Position numbers and translations under genes: made by a program. The notes under the pieces are model-generated. The model had not been told where the DNA came from. It was given only the letters and a program-made list of their open reading frames with translations, and searched no databases. This document shows positions 22,379 to 33,119 of a stretch of DNA of 64,000 nt, one piece after another (position 1 is the first letter of the stretch; each line of letters starts with the position of its first letter). The DNA is from Calycina herbarum (lineage: Eukaryota > Ascomycota > Leotiomycetes > Helotiales > Pezizellaceae): contig LLEY01000007.1 in NCBI GenBank assembly GCA_001414485.1, positions 62,001-126,000 on the forward strand. The letters are read 5' to 3'.

Positions 22379-23492
22379 TTACTCCGGATAACTACTCTTT
22401 TCAAGATCCAAAATGGAATAATCCGACATATCCACCATCCTCCCCCTTGCCCACGCATCCAACAATTCCCAATTGACACATTCGTGGTCCGAGTACCGGG
22501 TCGAATATGGCTTCCCATCTGCCCAACGAAATGTTGATAGAGTTGTATCTCCCCTGCACATTGCTGCTTCGCGCCAGTACTCAAGACAATGATCTGACTG
22601 TATTAGAAACGATACGAAATGATCGAGCTGGGGAAGAAGGCGTACCGATATGTGGTCCTTCTCGGCGTTTCTCGTCTGCTGTCATATGAGGGTAGTAGTG
22701 ATCGAGGTGCAAGTGTCGTCGAATGCGTTTCTTTCTCCTGTCAATCTATTGAGATGGTACGCGGAAGGAAGAGGATACATACCACACAACTGCGGAAAAT
22801 CTCGGAGTCAGTATTGCCATGTCTAGAGGTATGTCTAAGGAAGTAACAGGGTAGTGGGGGAGGAAACAAAGCTGTCTGAGGAGGAAATAGCGTCTCAATC
22901 CTCCGGAAACAACTTAAAAATGGGAATAAGAACTCAGAGGATACCTACTGTAGCTCATGGTATACTGCTGTCTCCGCAATGTACCCACCTCCTTTCAAAG
23001 CAACAGAAGTTTCATTCAGTATCGCAAGTTCTTCATCGGAAATTTTGATTGTTATTGCTTTTCCCAATGTCAACTTCCAGTCTTTGTATCCAGAAGAGAT
23101 GGTTCTTACGTTCTATCAACCTCCTCCAAGCTTCATCGAACTCCGGTCGTGGATCACCTGTGTATACATTGTTCTTAATATCGCGTTGCAGTCGGCGTTT
23201 TTCGTACTTGATTGCACTTTTCGCGGGAGCTTGCTAGTCTGTTAGTCCTTGATGTTCATCGAATTCGTTTTGAGAGAGGCGTACAATATGTTAGTTGTGG
23301 TCGAATGCAATTTTCAGTTCGTCTTTCTCTCAGCCAAAGACTTGCAAAGCAAAGATTCGAGAAGAGAAGCACTGCAAACACCAAAACTTGGTACGGGTAT
23401 ATTTTTATCCAGGGCAAATGGTACTTCGATGAAGGTGTAAAAGAGTTGTCATCCTCGTCATGGGCGAGACTGGTGTACTTTGTCGAGTCCAT
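22379..23492 (-). CDS. UstYa-family (DUF3328) oxidase-like protein
   Basis: Six exons: 23492-23285, 23229-23110, 23057-22949, 22789-22783, 22730-22646, 22593-22379 (247 aa). One membrane helix lies at about residues 33-55, then the family segment RPQLTYSPAKSAIKYEKR and TGDPRPEFDEAW. Both HxxHC signatures are present: HELHC (143-147) and HIDHC (175-179), followed by MCRGDTT, WADGKPYSTRYSDHECVNW and WARGRMVDMSD. UstYa homologues catalyse oxidative cyclisation or related steps on ribosomal peptides (ustiloxin, phomopsin, asperipin) and also occur in other clusters. The first HxxHC is completed by a 7-nt exon (TTGTGTG); without it both frame and motif are lost. An ALDH and a repeat-peptide precursor gene follow within 5 kb, suggesting a peptide pathway. 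Confidence 0.85.
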
Positions 23493-24129
23493 GAAGTTTA
23501 TTTTTTTGGAATTTGCAGAAGCCCACCATCATCAACTTTTTCCTATCACTGTCTATCTCTTCACATGTTACACAAGTCAGTTTAGGTGATTGGGGACGCA
23601 GAGATGACTGCATAATGCACAAGCTAGGATTCTGGGATATGCAAGGCAAGGGCTGAGCTGGTCACCGGATGGAAGTCCGCTCCATTCTCACAACGTTCAA
23701 GGTTCGGGAGCAACTCTAAATTATCCTCGAAATCGGTTGGTGTTTGACTCTCGGTGGTAATTTCCCGGCTGTAACGCTGTTGTCATCACGCAGGTCCAAC
23801 CAACTTGGAGAGATCCTTCCAACTGAAGTATCAACTGAAGTATCGACTGTTATAGCTTTCGAAATGGACTGGCTAATTTCGGTAGTTGTATAGCTTGCGA
23901 ACTGATAACCGTTTGCGATGTCCTTGAAATTGGTTGGCAAGTAGTGAATCTAACCTGAAGTTGTTATGATAAGAGGTGGGGTAACGAATCGGTTACCCCA
24001 CGATCTCTCCTTCCCTCCTACGCAACTTACACCACCACCACCTCTTCTTTTCGAGAACACGTCAATAGGTTTGTCATACAATTACCCTTGAACACTTCTT
24101 CCTTATAGCCAAGCCTTTCAACGCGTGTC
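23493..24129. promoter_or_regulatory. Divergent promoter interval of UstYa and ALDH genes
   Basis: The two genes are divergent across 637 bp, compatible with shared control. A short tandem duplication (CAACTGAAGTAT/CGACTG) lies near 23822-23848. No binding site can be named. Confidence 0.35.
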
Positions 24130-26047
24130 ATGGCATCACCGCAGAGCCCAAGAGGCGATCTTGCAAACACCGTGATTCCATTATGGATCAACGGTCAAGA
24201 AGAAACGGTGCGTACAATTCTCTTATTGTTCCAAAATCTTTGGAACCCTGTTCCAGAGGTCCTCGAACAATTCATCCTCACTCGATCTAACATCAAACAG
24301 ACATCCTCCTCATTCGAGGTCATCAGTCCCAGCAACAGCGAAGTATGTTGGACCGCAACATCAGCAACAAAAGAAGATGCTCTCCGCGCAATTGCCTCGG
24401 CCGAAGCCGCCTTTCCCAGCTGGTATGAGACAAAGCCAGTAGCCCGTCGCGACATGCTTCTTAAAGCCGCAACTTTACTCGAGGAGCGTACTCAAGAATA
24501 TGCCGGATTCATGCAAACGGAGATGGGTGCTGAGATGGGAGTAGCCGCGTTTTTTGTCATGCCATTGGCTATCCAGATGTTGAAGGATATTGCTGGTCGT
24601 ATTACGAGTATTTGTGGTAGAGTACCTGTTTGTCAAGAGAAAGGAATGAGTGCGATTGTTTTCAAGGAGCCGTATGGAGTTACGCTTGGTATTGTTCCTT
24701 GGTGAGTTTATCTCAAATCATCGAAAGGAAGAAACAGAAGTAACGTTTCTAGGAATGCACCCTTTGTTTTCGGTATCCGGTCTGCAGCTACAGCTATTGC
24801 AACAGGAAATACCACCATTCTCAAGGCTTCTGAAGTGACTCCTCGAAGCTACGTAAGTTCACATCTTACTATTTTCTGAATCCCCACTGACCCCTCCTTC
24901 TTTCAGTGGGCAATCAGCAAAGCCTTTCATGATGCTGGCTTACCAGCTGGGGTTCTCAACGTCATCCAAGTCCGAACCGCAGACGCAGCAGAAGTCACAA
25001 ACACAATAATCGAGCACCCCGCCGTAAAGAAGATAGACTTCACAGGAAGTGCCAACGTAGGCCGAAAGATTGCCAGAACCTGTGGTCAAAATCTAAAACC
25101 ATGCCTAATGGAACTCGGCGGAAAGAACAGTGTCATTGTCCTTCCTGATGCTGATATTGAGAAGGCTGTCGGCGCTACTATTGCTGGTTCTTTTATTAAT
25201 GTAAGTCTCAACATTAACTTGATCACAAGTACAACAATCCTGATCACTTAAATATAGTCCGGCCAAATATGCATGGCAACCGACCGAATAATCCTCCACA
25301 CCTCCATCGCCTCCACCTTCCTCAACGCCCTAAAATCCGCCCTCTCCCCGTCTGATCAGCCCGACCAGCAACCTTCTCTCCCAACCCTAGTATCCATCGC
25401 CTCCAAACAGCGATTACAAAATATAGTCAACGAAGCAATCATCCAAGGAGCTTCCCCCCTTACCGGCCCCCCTCTAGAAGTCCCAGGAGCAGGCTTCGTA
25501 CCTGTTATCCTCGGTGATGTACCAAAAGACTCAACCTTCTGGAAGGAGGAGAATTTTGGTCCTGCGGTTGGTTATCTCGTTGTAGATAGTGAGGAGGAAG
25601 CAGTGCAGAAGGCGAATGAGACGGAGTATGGGCTTAGTGCTAGTGTTTTCACTACGGATTTGAGGAAGGGGTTGGCTATTGCGAAGAAGATTAAATCGGG
25701 GTGAGTTTTTCTTTCTATTTCTTCTACTTGGGGAGCGGAAGTTTGGATGATAAAAGGGGGGCGAAAGTTCTGCCTAACTCTCCCTTTTCCCAATTTCCGG
25801 GGTAATTTGAAATGATTATTATCCCGAGAAGTTGGAACAACTGGAAAGATGGAACAAAAGTCAGATTGGAAGTTGAGGTGGACTTGAGCTGACTTGATAC
25901 AGAGCTGTTCACATTAATAGTATGACTGTTCACGATGAACCCAACCTGCCTTTTGGGGGTGTCAAGAGTAGTGGTTGGGGACGATTTAATGCACAGAGTG
26001 GGATGGAGGAGTTTCTGGTTACGAAGAGTGTTACTTGGGATGATTGA
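24130..26047 (+). CDS. NAD(P)-dependent aldehyde dehydrogenase
   Basis: Six exons: 24130-24207, 24301-24701, 24753-24852, 24907-25200, 25258-25700, 25903-26047 (486 aa). It oxidises aldehydes to acids. Signatures: PWNAPFVFGIRS (cofactor and oxyanion Asn region), FTGSANVGRKIA (Rossmann fold), LMELGGKNS with catalytic Glu262, SGQICMATDR with catalytic Cys296, EENFGPAVGY, and C-terminal PFGGVKSSGWGRF. Overall the protein looks like the salicylaldehyde/vanillin dehydrogenase branch of fungal ALDHs; that is a guess. The first intron (93 bp) is a multiple of three and open, so an unspliced form would add 31 residues; removing it restores the normal INGQEET/TSSSFEV junction. The last intron is long (202 bp). 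No signal peptide; probably cytosolic. Confidence 0.92.
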
Positions 26048-28018
26048 GGAATTCAAAGGGAGACTCGAGATATTGCTCCATTTGGGAGGCGATGAGGAGT
26101 GGCTTGTCAGGGGGCTGATGAGTTGATACAGAGGCTCTTCAGTAGATTCCCGAATACCCAATGCCAAAGCAGAGATTTTGCACATTCTCAATTCGCCAGT
26201 TCCCCCGGTCTTCCCCCAAATCCAAAGCCTGCATCCCACACATTCCCACAACCTTATGAAAACACACCCCACCCTCTCATCCAAATTTAGAAAAAGTAAG
26301 ATTCCTCAAAGTCCTCCCGGTCTACATATTCACAAGCCTTGGAAAGATAACAAGCGAAGCACACCATGAAATCAACAACTACAGCTACAAATTGCACACA
26401 TAAAAAAGGATTGGCAATCCAATGAGGAAACGATAAACGAACCCATCTCCCTCCCGGTGGCCTTCCGGCTAAATTCTTTTAATGCCCAGCTTTGGCGCAT
26501 TAAGCTTAATTGAGGAAAGTGCTTGTTACACCAAACACCCCTCCCAGTCCTTTCTTGATTGTTGGGTTTCTATTTTACTCGAGGATTGCAGCTTGCTTAC
26601 GACGGAGTCAAGGAAATCTTGGTTTGGGAAAAGTCTACCGGTGTAATTTCTAGCAAGAGTTGTGTTAAGTGTATGTAGTGAGATGGCAGAGTGCAGAATC
26701 TCACTTACATATATATTACACACAGACGGCAGTAGCCTTTCCTGTGATCCGGCACTGCAAAGGCGTTGTGCAGCTGGGAAATGCAACTTTCCTAGATTGG
26801 TGGAGGTGAAGTTAGGGTAACACATTAGTCAAGTGCTGAAGAAGCACCTTCTGCTGGGTTCTTTGATATATAGTGCATATTGTGCTTCTTGGTTTAGATG
26901 AAGGGTTTTATTAGCAGTGTTTTAACGAGCTAGACAACAGTGGGGAAAATGGGTTTATTCCGTTGGTATTGAACGTTGTTTGGCTGTAACGGGATTGCTT
27001 CTGGCGACTGCATGAGATGAAATTCTCGATGATGAGATAGAGGGGATGTGATAAGACGAAATTGTAGAGGAGGTGCGCCTTCACTTGGACCCAGTTGAGT
27101 TGAGTGGACTCGATCGATCGAAAAAAGCGATCAAACAATAATACAAAGTAAGAAAAGAAATGGCGTATGCCCATCAGCACTCAAAATCCTTCGATTTGGT
27201 TCAGCCGTCTCTTCTGCTAAAGCTCTTCCTCTTGGCTATTAAAGCGAGATCAAATCGCGGTAGGTTGCATATCAGAAAAGCGAGCCGTTCACAAAGACTC
27301 TTTGAAACTCACTAGGCAGCAATAAAAGGTAGATGGCGTAAGCCCGTCAGCATTCCAAGTCCTGGATAATGGTTCGATCGTTGAAAAAAAGGGGTGGTGA
27401 TACAACATATGTACATCGTACAGGTGATTTGGAAAAATGCCGAAGAAGCAGCGAAGCAGCCAACCGGATTTCCTGGGTATGAGAAACAGTAAGGACCTAA
27501 CCGGTAAGATCAAACGCAAGACCGAAACAGGGAGGGACATCATTTGATGATTTAACAGGTTTTTATATTATCGGGCTGAAGATAATTAATTTATATTGCT
27601 CTGCATATGTATGAACGACGACGATTGCAGTATGAATGCCGATGCCGATACTTGGGCTATGCAGGTGCGTCTTGGACAAGGGCTCCTGCTTCTTTTGGGC
27701 TGCTGGACGTTACGAAGAGGGAGACAGCCAAGCGGCTGTAACGTCTGCGATCAGATCATTGTGCTGAACCGGTAGGGCTAAGAGAGGGGGGAGTGGAGAA
27801 ATGTTGATCAGTCGGTGAGGGTGGATAGAAATTCATATGCAGTGATGATTATCCGGATTGAAGTCTGGACCACATAAGTACAACTCTTTGCTGTTGGGAT
27901 ATACTTGAGCTTGGAGTTCCACTTGGTTCAGGAATTCTTTGCTGCCTCTCCATTTATAGCCTTCGATCTGGCAAATAAACAAATTACCGAGACCTGAGCA
28001 TCACCTCCATCTACCAAG
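26048..28018. other. Intergenic, no supported gene
   Basis: About 2 kb. An imperfect direct repeat of about 30 bp occurs at about 27161 and 27332 (ATGGCGTATGCCCATCAGCA against ATGGCGTAAGCCCGTCAGCA). A possible TATA motif (TTTATAG) lies about 65 bp before the repeat-peptide gene. Nothing else is recognised. Confidence 0.4.
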
Positions 28019-28484
28019 ATGTATCTCCCCACGATTTTTGTCGCTCTTGCGGTCTTTGCTACTGCTGGCTTGGGTCATCCAGTCGGTAAGCACCCTTTCC
28101 AAGTGACCAGAATACACTTGTATCCAAATCATCGGACCCTGACTTTTCAATACAGCATTGGAGGCAGATGACGCTATTGGAAATACATGGGCAGAGAGTG
28201 TCTCCAATCGTGAAGCAGATGAAAACATCGGAAACACCTGGGCAGAAAGCATCTCCAACCGCGAAGCTGACGAAAACATTGGAAATACCTGGGCAGAGAG
28301 TATTTCCAATGCTGTCCGCCGCTCCGAAGCTGATGACAACATCGGAAATACCTGGATCGACAGTGTTTCCAATGCCGCTGATGACAATATTGGAAACACG
28401 TGGGCTGAGAGTGTGTCCAATCGTGCTGTTGAAGCGGATGACGCTGTTGGGAATACTTGGGCTGAAAGCACCGCAAACAACTGA
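28019..28484 (+). CDS. Secreted repeat-peptide precursor, candidate RiPP/Kex2-processed
   Basis: Two exons, 28019-28085 and 28156-28484 (131 aa). A signal peptide, MYLPTIFVALAVFATAGLG, is followed directly by six repeats of a 17-21-residue unit with consensus EADDNIGNTWAESVSN. GNTW is invariant in all six copies. Repeat starts are near residues 25, 42, 59, 80, 97 and 115. Spacers contain Arg (residues 41, 58, 112) and one dibasic RR (77-78) followed by Ser-Glu-Ala-Asp. There is no Tyr and no Cys in the repeats; Trp is the only aromatic. Signal peptide plus tandem cores with basic spacers is the layout of dikaritin precursors (UstA type) and Kex2-processed repeat proteins. A UstYa gene 4.5 kb upstream supports a RiPP, but no experiment or homology is in hand. 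An alternative is a secreted repeat effector. Confidence 0.82.
28161..28481 (+). repeat. Six tandem coding repeats, about 51-bp period
   Basis: Periodic in-frame repeats encoding the peptide unit. Copies differ mostly at silent third positions (GGA/GGG, AAT/AAC, ACC/ACA/ACG/ACT) while the GNTW codons keep their meaning. This suggests selection on the peptide, not recent DNA amplification. Confidence 0.85.
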
Positions 28485-28970
28485 CCGGTTTTGGGGAAAT
28501 CGAGGAGAAACTTTGGTTCCCAGCTATGTACCACTTAGTCTATTGAACGTGAGGGAATGGAAAGAGATAGCAGAAATTGGAAATTGGCAAGGAAGGAGGA
28601 ACTGTAAAGAGTTTGCAATTGCGCGGTGATTTTGGAGCAGGAATGGGAATGTCCAATTTGTTTCACTTCTCCTCTACCTTATGCCTTGACAAGGATATAA
28701 GCAAACATGAATAATAAATTCTCTTAAGCTCTCGACCTTGAAAAATGTATGTTTTTGTGATGTTAAGATTAGAAAAGAGCCTCGCCCCCTTACAAAATGT
28801 GGTGGTTGTTGATAATGAATGCCAAGATCGCTTATCCGGCGCTTAACGGATCCACAGCTCTAACGTAAAGCTCCTCAAAACTCAAGCTCTCCTCCAACAG
28901 CTCCCCACCATCATTTTCTGGTGTCGCGACACGATCTTCTCTCTCCCCTTTCGAACCCCCAGCCTCCAAG
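28485..28970. other. Intergenic, nothing recognised
   Basis: Terminator of the repeat-peptide gene and upstream region of gtr1. No feature seen. Confidence 0.4.
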
Positions 28971-30247
28971 ATGGACCAAATAAGCAACCTCAGTGTTCAA
29001 GACGAGCCGGTCGCGTCACCCTCAACGGAACCGCGCAAACAAAAGAAGAAGAAAGTGTTGTTGATGGGAAAGTCAGGATCGGGAAAAAGCTCCATGAGAA
29101 GCATCATCTTCAGCAATTATATCGCAAAGGATACGAGGAGACTTGGGGCCACGATTGATGTCGATCTGAGCCATGTCAAGTTCTTGGGCAATTTAACGTT
29201 GAATCTCTGGGATTGTGGAGGGTGCGTATTGCTTTTTGTTTCTACAAACCCGGTTTAAATGCCGCAAACTGCCTCGAGCTGCTTCGCAGATTGCTCGAAG
29301 TCGCGCAATATGCTCTTCTACTCGTATCTGAGCTCCCGGCATTTTTCTTCCGTCTATTTCTCCATCTACAATTCTCAGCCTCACCCTGTACACCTACATG
29401 CCAGCCAAAGCTAACACCCAACAGACAGGATGCATTCATGGAAAATTACCTCTCCCAACAACGACAACACGTCTTCTCCAACGTCGGTGTTCTCATTTAC
29501 GTCTTCGACATCGAATCCCGAGACTTCGATCGCGACCTCCTCACCTACCGATCCATAATCGGGGCACTTAGCCAATTCTCCCCCACCGCGAGCGTCTACA
29601 TCCTAATTCACAAAATGGATCTTGTAGTCCCCAATCTACGAGAAGACATCTACAATGACCGCGTATCCCTCATCCGTTCCAAATCGGATTCCTTCGACCC
29701 CACCCCCTTCGCGACCTCGATCTGGGATCAATCCCTCTACAAAGCCTGGGCAGAAATAATCCACGACCTAGTTCCCAACCTCGACCAAATAGAGAAACAC
29801 CTTGGCAGTCTAGGAAAACTCATCATGGCAGAAGAAGTCCTCCTCTTCGAACGCACATCCTTCCTCGTCGTATCCAGCTGGACCTCTCGCGAAATCATCA
29901 CGAGTGACAAAGATCACCCTGCACAAAACCCCACCTACGATCGCAACGAACGACTTTCCAACATCATCAAGAATTTCAAGCAGAGCACTAGTCGGTATAC
30001 AGGTACACCCAAGAGTGCGGAACAATTCAGTATTTTCGATCTCAAGATGCCTAATTTTTGCATGTTCCTCATCAAGTTTACGACTAATACATATCTTGGG
30101 GTTGTACTTCCTCCTGGGGAGGAACGGTATAATGCTGCAAAGTTGAATTGTTATATTGCTCGCACACAATTTGAGGATTTGGATTCTCCAGCTAGGAAGA
30201 GTGCTGAGAGGGGTACTTCATCTACTGAGGTCGCCGTCGAAGCTTAG
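28971..30247 (+). CDS. gtr1: Gtr1/RagA GTPase of the EGO/TORC1 pathway
   Basis: Two exons, 28971-29221 and 29425-30247, with an intron of 203 bp (357 aa). The Rag GTPase Gtr1 pairs with Gtr2 on the vacuole and signals amino-acid sufficiency to TORC1. The P-loop is GKSGSGKSS (residues 33-41), followed by [10 protein letters not shown] (switch I), [10 protein letters not shown] (G3; the intron falls within the second Gly codon), and HKMDLV (G4-like, HKMD). The C-terminal part ([32 protein letters not shown]) is the roadblock domain. Length and order are normal. The intron has open reading through much of it, so a retained-intron reading would look coding; the Gtr1 consensus [12 protein letters not shown] shows it must be removed. 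Confidence 0.95.
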
Positions 30248-30600
30248 GAGATGGGGTGTTTGTGCTTGGAATTTGGGATTGGTGCATACATGTTTGAGGG
30301 GCGAAATATTGGGCGTCAAAAATGATTTTGTCACGTTTTGCATGGATAGGATATACCCAGGCGTTGATTCTGAAAGCATGGGAGAAAAATATGGGGGATC
30401 GCATGGAGTTGTTATATTGATAGAATGAAAATTATGAACCTGAAGAACTTTCGTTTCATGATATAAAATATTCGTCTCATGATGACCCAATACTCGTTTC
30501 ATGATGTAGAATTCGTAAAAATATCTCTCGGAGTTGACTGAACGTTCGAATGAGATACACTAGGTACTTTATTTAATTAATTCCATTGTTCTAGGGCTGC
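30248..30600. other. Intergenic with short Tcg-TCATGAT motifs
   Basis: Three copies of TCGTTTCATGAT / TCGTCTCATGAT lie at about 30451, 30472 and 30494. They belong to the dispersed motif family reported in the findings. No gene. Confidence 0.45.
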
Positions 30601-30800
30601 TTACATTTCGTAGCTGCTGATTTTAATATGATTTCTGGGATTCATGGCTGTATTTTCTTGCATTTCGTGGTTTCTGAATTCATTTCTGAGTTTCTTGGAT
30701 TTATAGCGGTGTTTTCTTACATTTCGTTACTGCTAAATTATTGTGATTTCTGCGATTCATAGCTGTATTTTCTTGCATTTCCTATCTGCCGGTTTTATGA
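30601..30800. repeat. Tandem repeat, about 57-bp unit, 3.5 copies
   Basis: Units start at about 30601, 30658, 30717 and 30773 (partial). Each begins TTRCATTTCGT and ends with GCTGTATTTTC or a variant. Copies differ by many substitutions. Non-coding satellite. Confidence 0.7.
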
Positions 30801-32296
30801 GATTTATATGACGAAATAATGTTTCTCTCTGTGAATCATTCGCTTATAGCTCAGTGAATCCTGCTTTGATTTATCAAAAACTCACAGGTACTTGACCTCA
30901 GAAAGAGTTAATTACAAGACAACCGCAACTAAGTCAATTAAGCACTCTACTGAGGTTGGCGCACAATTCTATGCGACGTAAGTTTATTTAATTATTACTA
31001 TTGTTCTAAAGAGTTAAGAAATCAAATAGTTAAACCAAGTTTATAATAGGTTATTCTTATTATTCGTCGTAAAAACTTCTATTAATTACTATCATACTAA
31101 ACAACGAGAATAATTAAATTATACTATTAAAATTACTACAGTAGACATGATAGATTCTTTACGTATAATCGCTCGCTTATTGATTGTTGCGACTATATCT
31201 ATTTTTATAGTTCATGGAAAAATTGCCTATTAGTTACTATTATTCTGAAGAGCTGGGATAATTGAATTGTACAAATAAAGTTATTATAATACTTAAAAGA
31301 ACATCTGGTCGTAGAATTGCTTATTTATTGATATTGCACCTAAGAATTGAAGATTCCAAGTAAAGAAGATGTTGTCGACGTACTACTCAAGAAAGAGTTC
31401 ATAAGAGGAAAGTCTAAAAATAAGACGAGAAGTCGAATAAGTTCATTGACAAAAATGTATCCACTTTAAGTGTTTTGAACTGGTACTCGACTCCAAGCTC
31501 AACTGTAGATCCATTAGAGTTTTACCTAACAACATTTCTTCAGCCTTATTTATTGCTTTTCGTCATATACACGTATTTGAGGCTATTTTGAGAATCTTTT
31601 GTATTTGCTGGCTGGCTTCCGGTATCTCACTCTGCACTCTCTTATATCTGCCACAATTTTTGGGCTAATTAGGAGGCTCCCTGAGCATCTCACTAATATA
31701 AGGGTGAAAAGAGGGAGTACCATGGGCCATCGCACTCATTTAAGAGGCTCTTAAAACCAATCCTGGCGAGCGTATCGCGAAGGGGTATGAGGGTAGGTCA
31801 AAAGAGAGATCAATACGATGCCAAAAGCGTATGGAAGTGGTGTTGGTTGAATAGAGGTTACACGCGAGAGGAGGGATATAAGTGCCTCCCTGCTTATTAA
31901 GCGGATTCCTCAATTCACTATAAACCCTTTCCATATGCGAGATTTATCTAGAGTGCGGATAATTTGTACTACTACCGGTAAACAAGTGTGTGTGGGGATT
32001 TACACCTGACCACCAATGGGGGACCGGTGGGCTTCGCTTAAATCAATTTATCCCATACGATCTACTACACTTTAATCAATTGCGGGCAATTTGAAACCTG
32101 CTATTTCTTGAACAGTAATGATTTTGTGGGTACTGCTAGAATCATACTGTTCATTCTTTCAAAGAGTACTTCTTCAATATTTGCACACTTTTCATTCTGT
32201 CTTTCCCATCTGATCAATATCCGTGGTTTTTGGGGGTGCCAAGTTGAGAATTTTCACTAATCTTCTTCATCTAGAAGCAATTATCAAGGTAGAAAG
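30801..32296. other. Intergenic, partly AT-rich
   Basis: AT-rich from about 30950 to 31340, then more normal. No open frame with coding character. The last 200 bp are the upstream region of the second AA9. Confidence 0.4.
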
Positions 32297-33119
32297 ATGA
32301 TAACTATGCTTCTATCCACTCTTTTGTTCGCGCTGGCCTCTCTGGTGGAAGGTCACGGGTTCGTCGAAAACATACTGTCAAACGGCATCTAGTAACCAAC
32401 CCTTCCCAACTTTCATGCCCCCGTATCTCGACTAACATATCCCCAGTCACAATGGTTTCAATCCAGCCCAACCAAACCAGACCTCTCAAGTCAGCTGGGC
32501 GACATCTCAAAGCTTGGATTATGATTTCATCCCCTCAACATCTTTCAACACCACCTCAATAATCTGCCACCAGAACGCAACATCAGCTCCAACAACCATC
32601 CCAGTGCTTGCAGGAGACTCCTTGACACTCAGCTGGGCACCCAAACCTTGGACAACAGGCCATCATGGTCCCGTTCTCACTTATCTCGCTTCTTGCAATG
32701 GTTCATGTTCCTCCGTTTCCCCTTCCCTCTTGAAGTTCATCAAAATACAAGAATCCGGTATCCTGGCAAAAGAACCATTCCCTGCATACTACGGAAGTGA
32801 TTTATTGAGGGACAACAACAGTTCCTGGACAGTCAAGATTCCTCCCTCGCTCAAAGCAGGAGAATATGTATTGCGACATGAGATATTTGCCTTACATATT
32901 GCGGATAAAATTGGAGGTGCACAAAGTTATCCTCAATGCATAAATTTGAAAATTACAGGGAGTGGGACTGAGGCACCAGAAGGGATTGGAGCAATGAAGT
33001 TTTATGGAGAGAAGGATGTAGGGATTTTGATTGATATTTGGGGCTTTAATGGGACGTATGTTATTCCTGGGCCTAGAATTTGGGATGGTGCGACGGATTC
33101 TGGTGCGGGTGAAGAGTGA
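32297..33119 (+). CDS. AA9 lytic polysaccharide monooxygenase (canonical Tyr)
   Basis: Two exons, 32297-32391 and 32447-33119, 55-bp intron (255 aa). Residues 1-19 form a signal peptide; cleavage leaves His20 of HGFVENILSNGIYHNGFNP, the AA9 N-terminus. The intron splits the Tyr codon of that segment. The second copper His is in TTGHHGPVLTYLA. The motif LRHEIFALHI gives the second-sphere His, and AQSYPQCINLKITG provides the Q-x-Tyr axial ligand. TYVIPGPRIWDG closes the domain. No linker or CBM. Unlike the six-exon AA9 at 2588, this copy has a conventional active site and a different intron pattern, so the two are not a recent duplication. An alternative start at 32306 would only shorten the signal peptide. 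Confidence 0.92.

Noticed and set aside
28174..28534. Long antisense frames across the repeat precursor
   Set aside because: They mirror the periodic coding repeats and have no signal peptide; shadows of the plus-strand gene.
29213..29424. Plus-strand frame through the gtr1 intron
   Set aside because: Gtr1 consensus [12 protein letters not shown] requires removal of 29222-29424; the open frame is an intron read-through.
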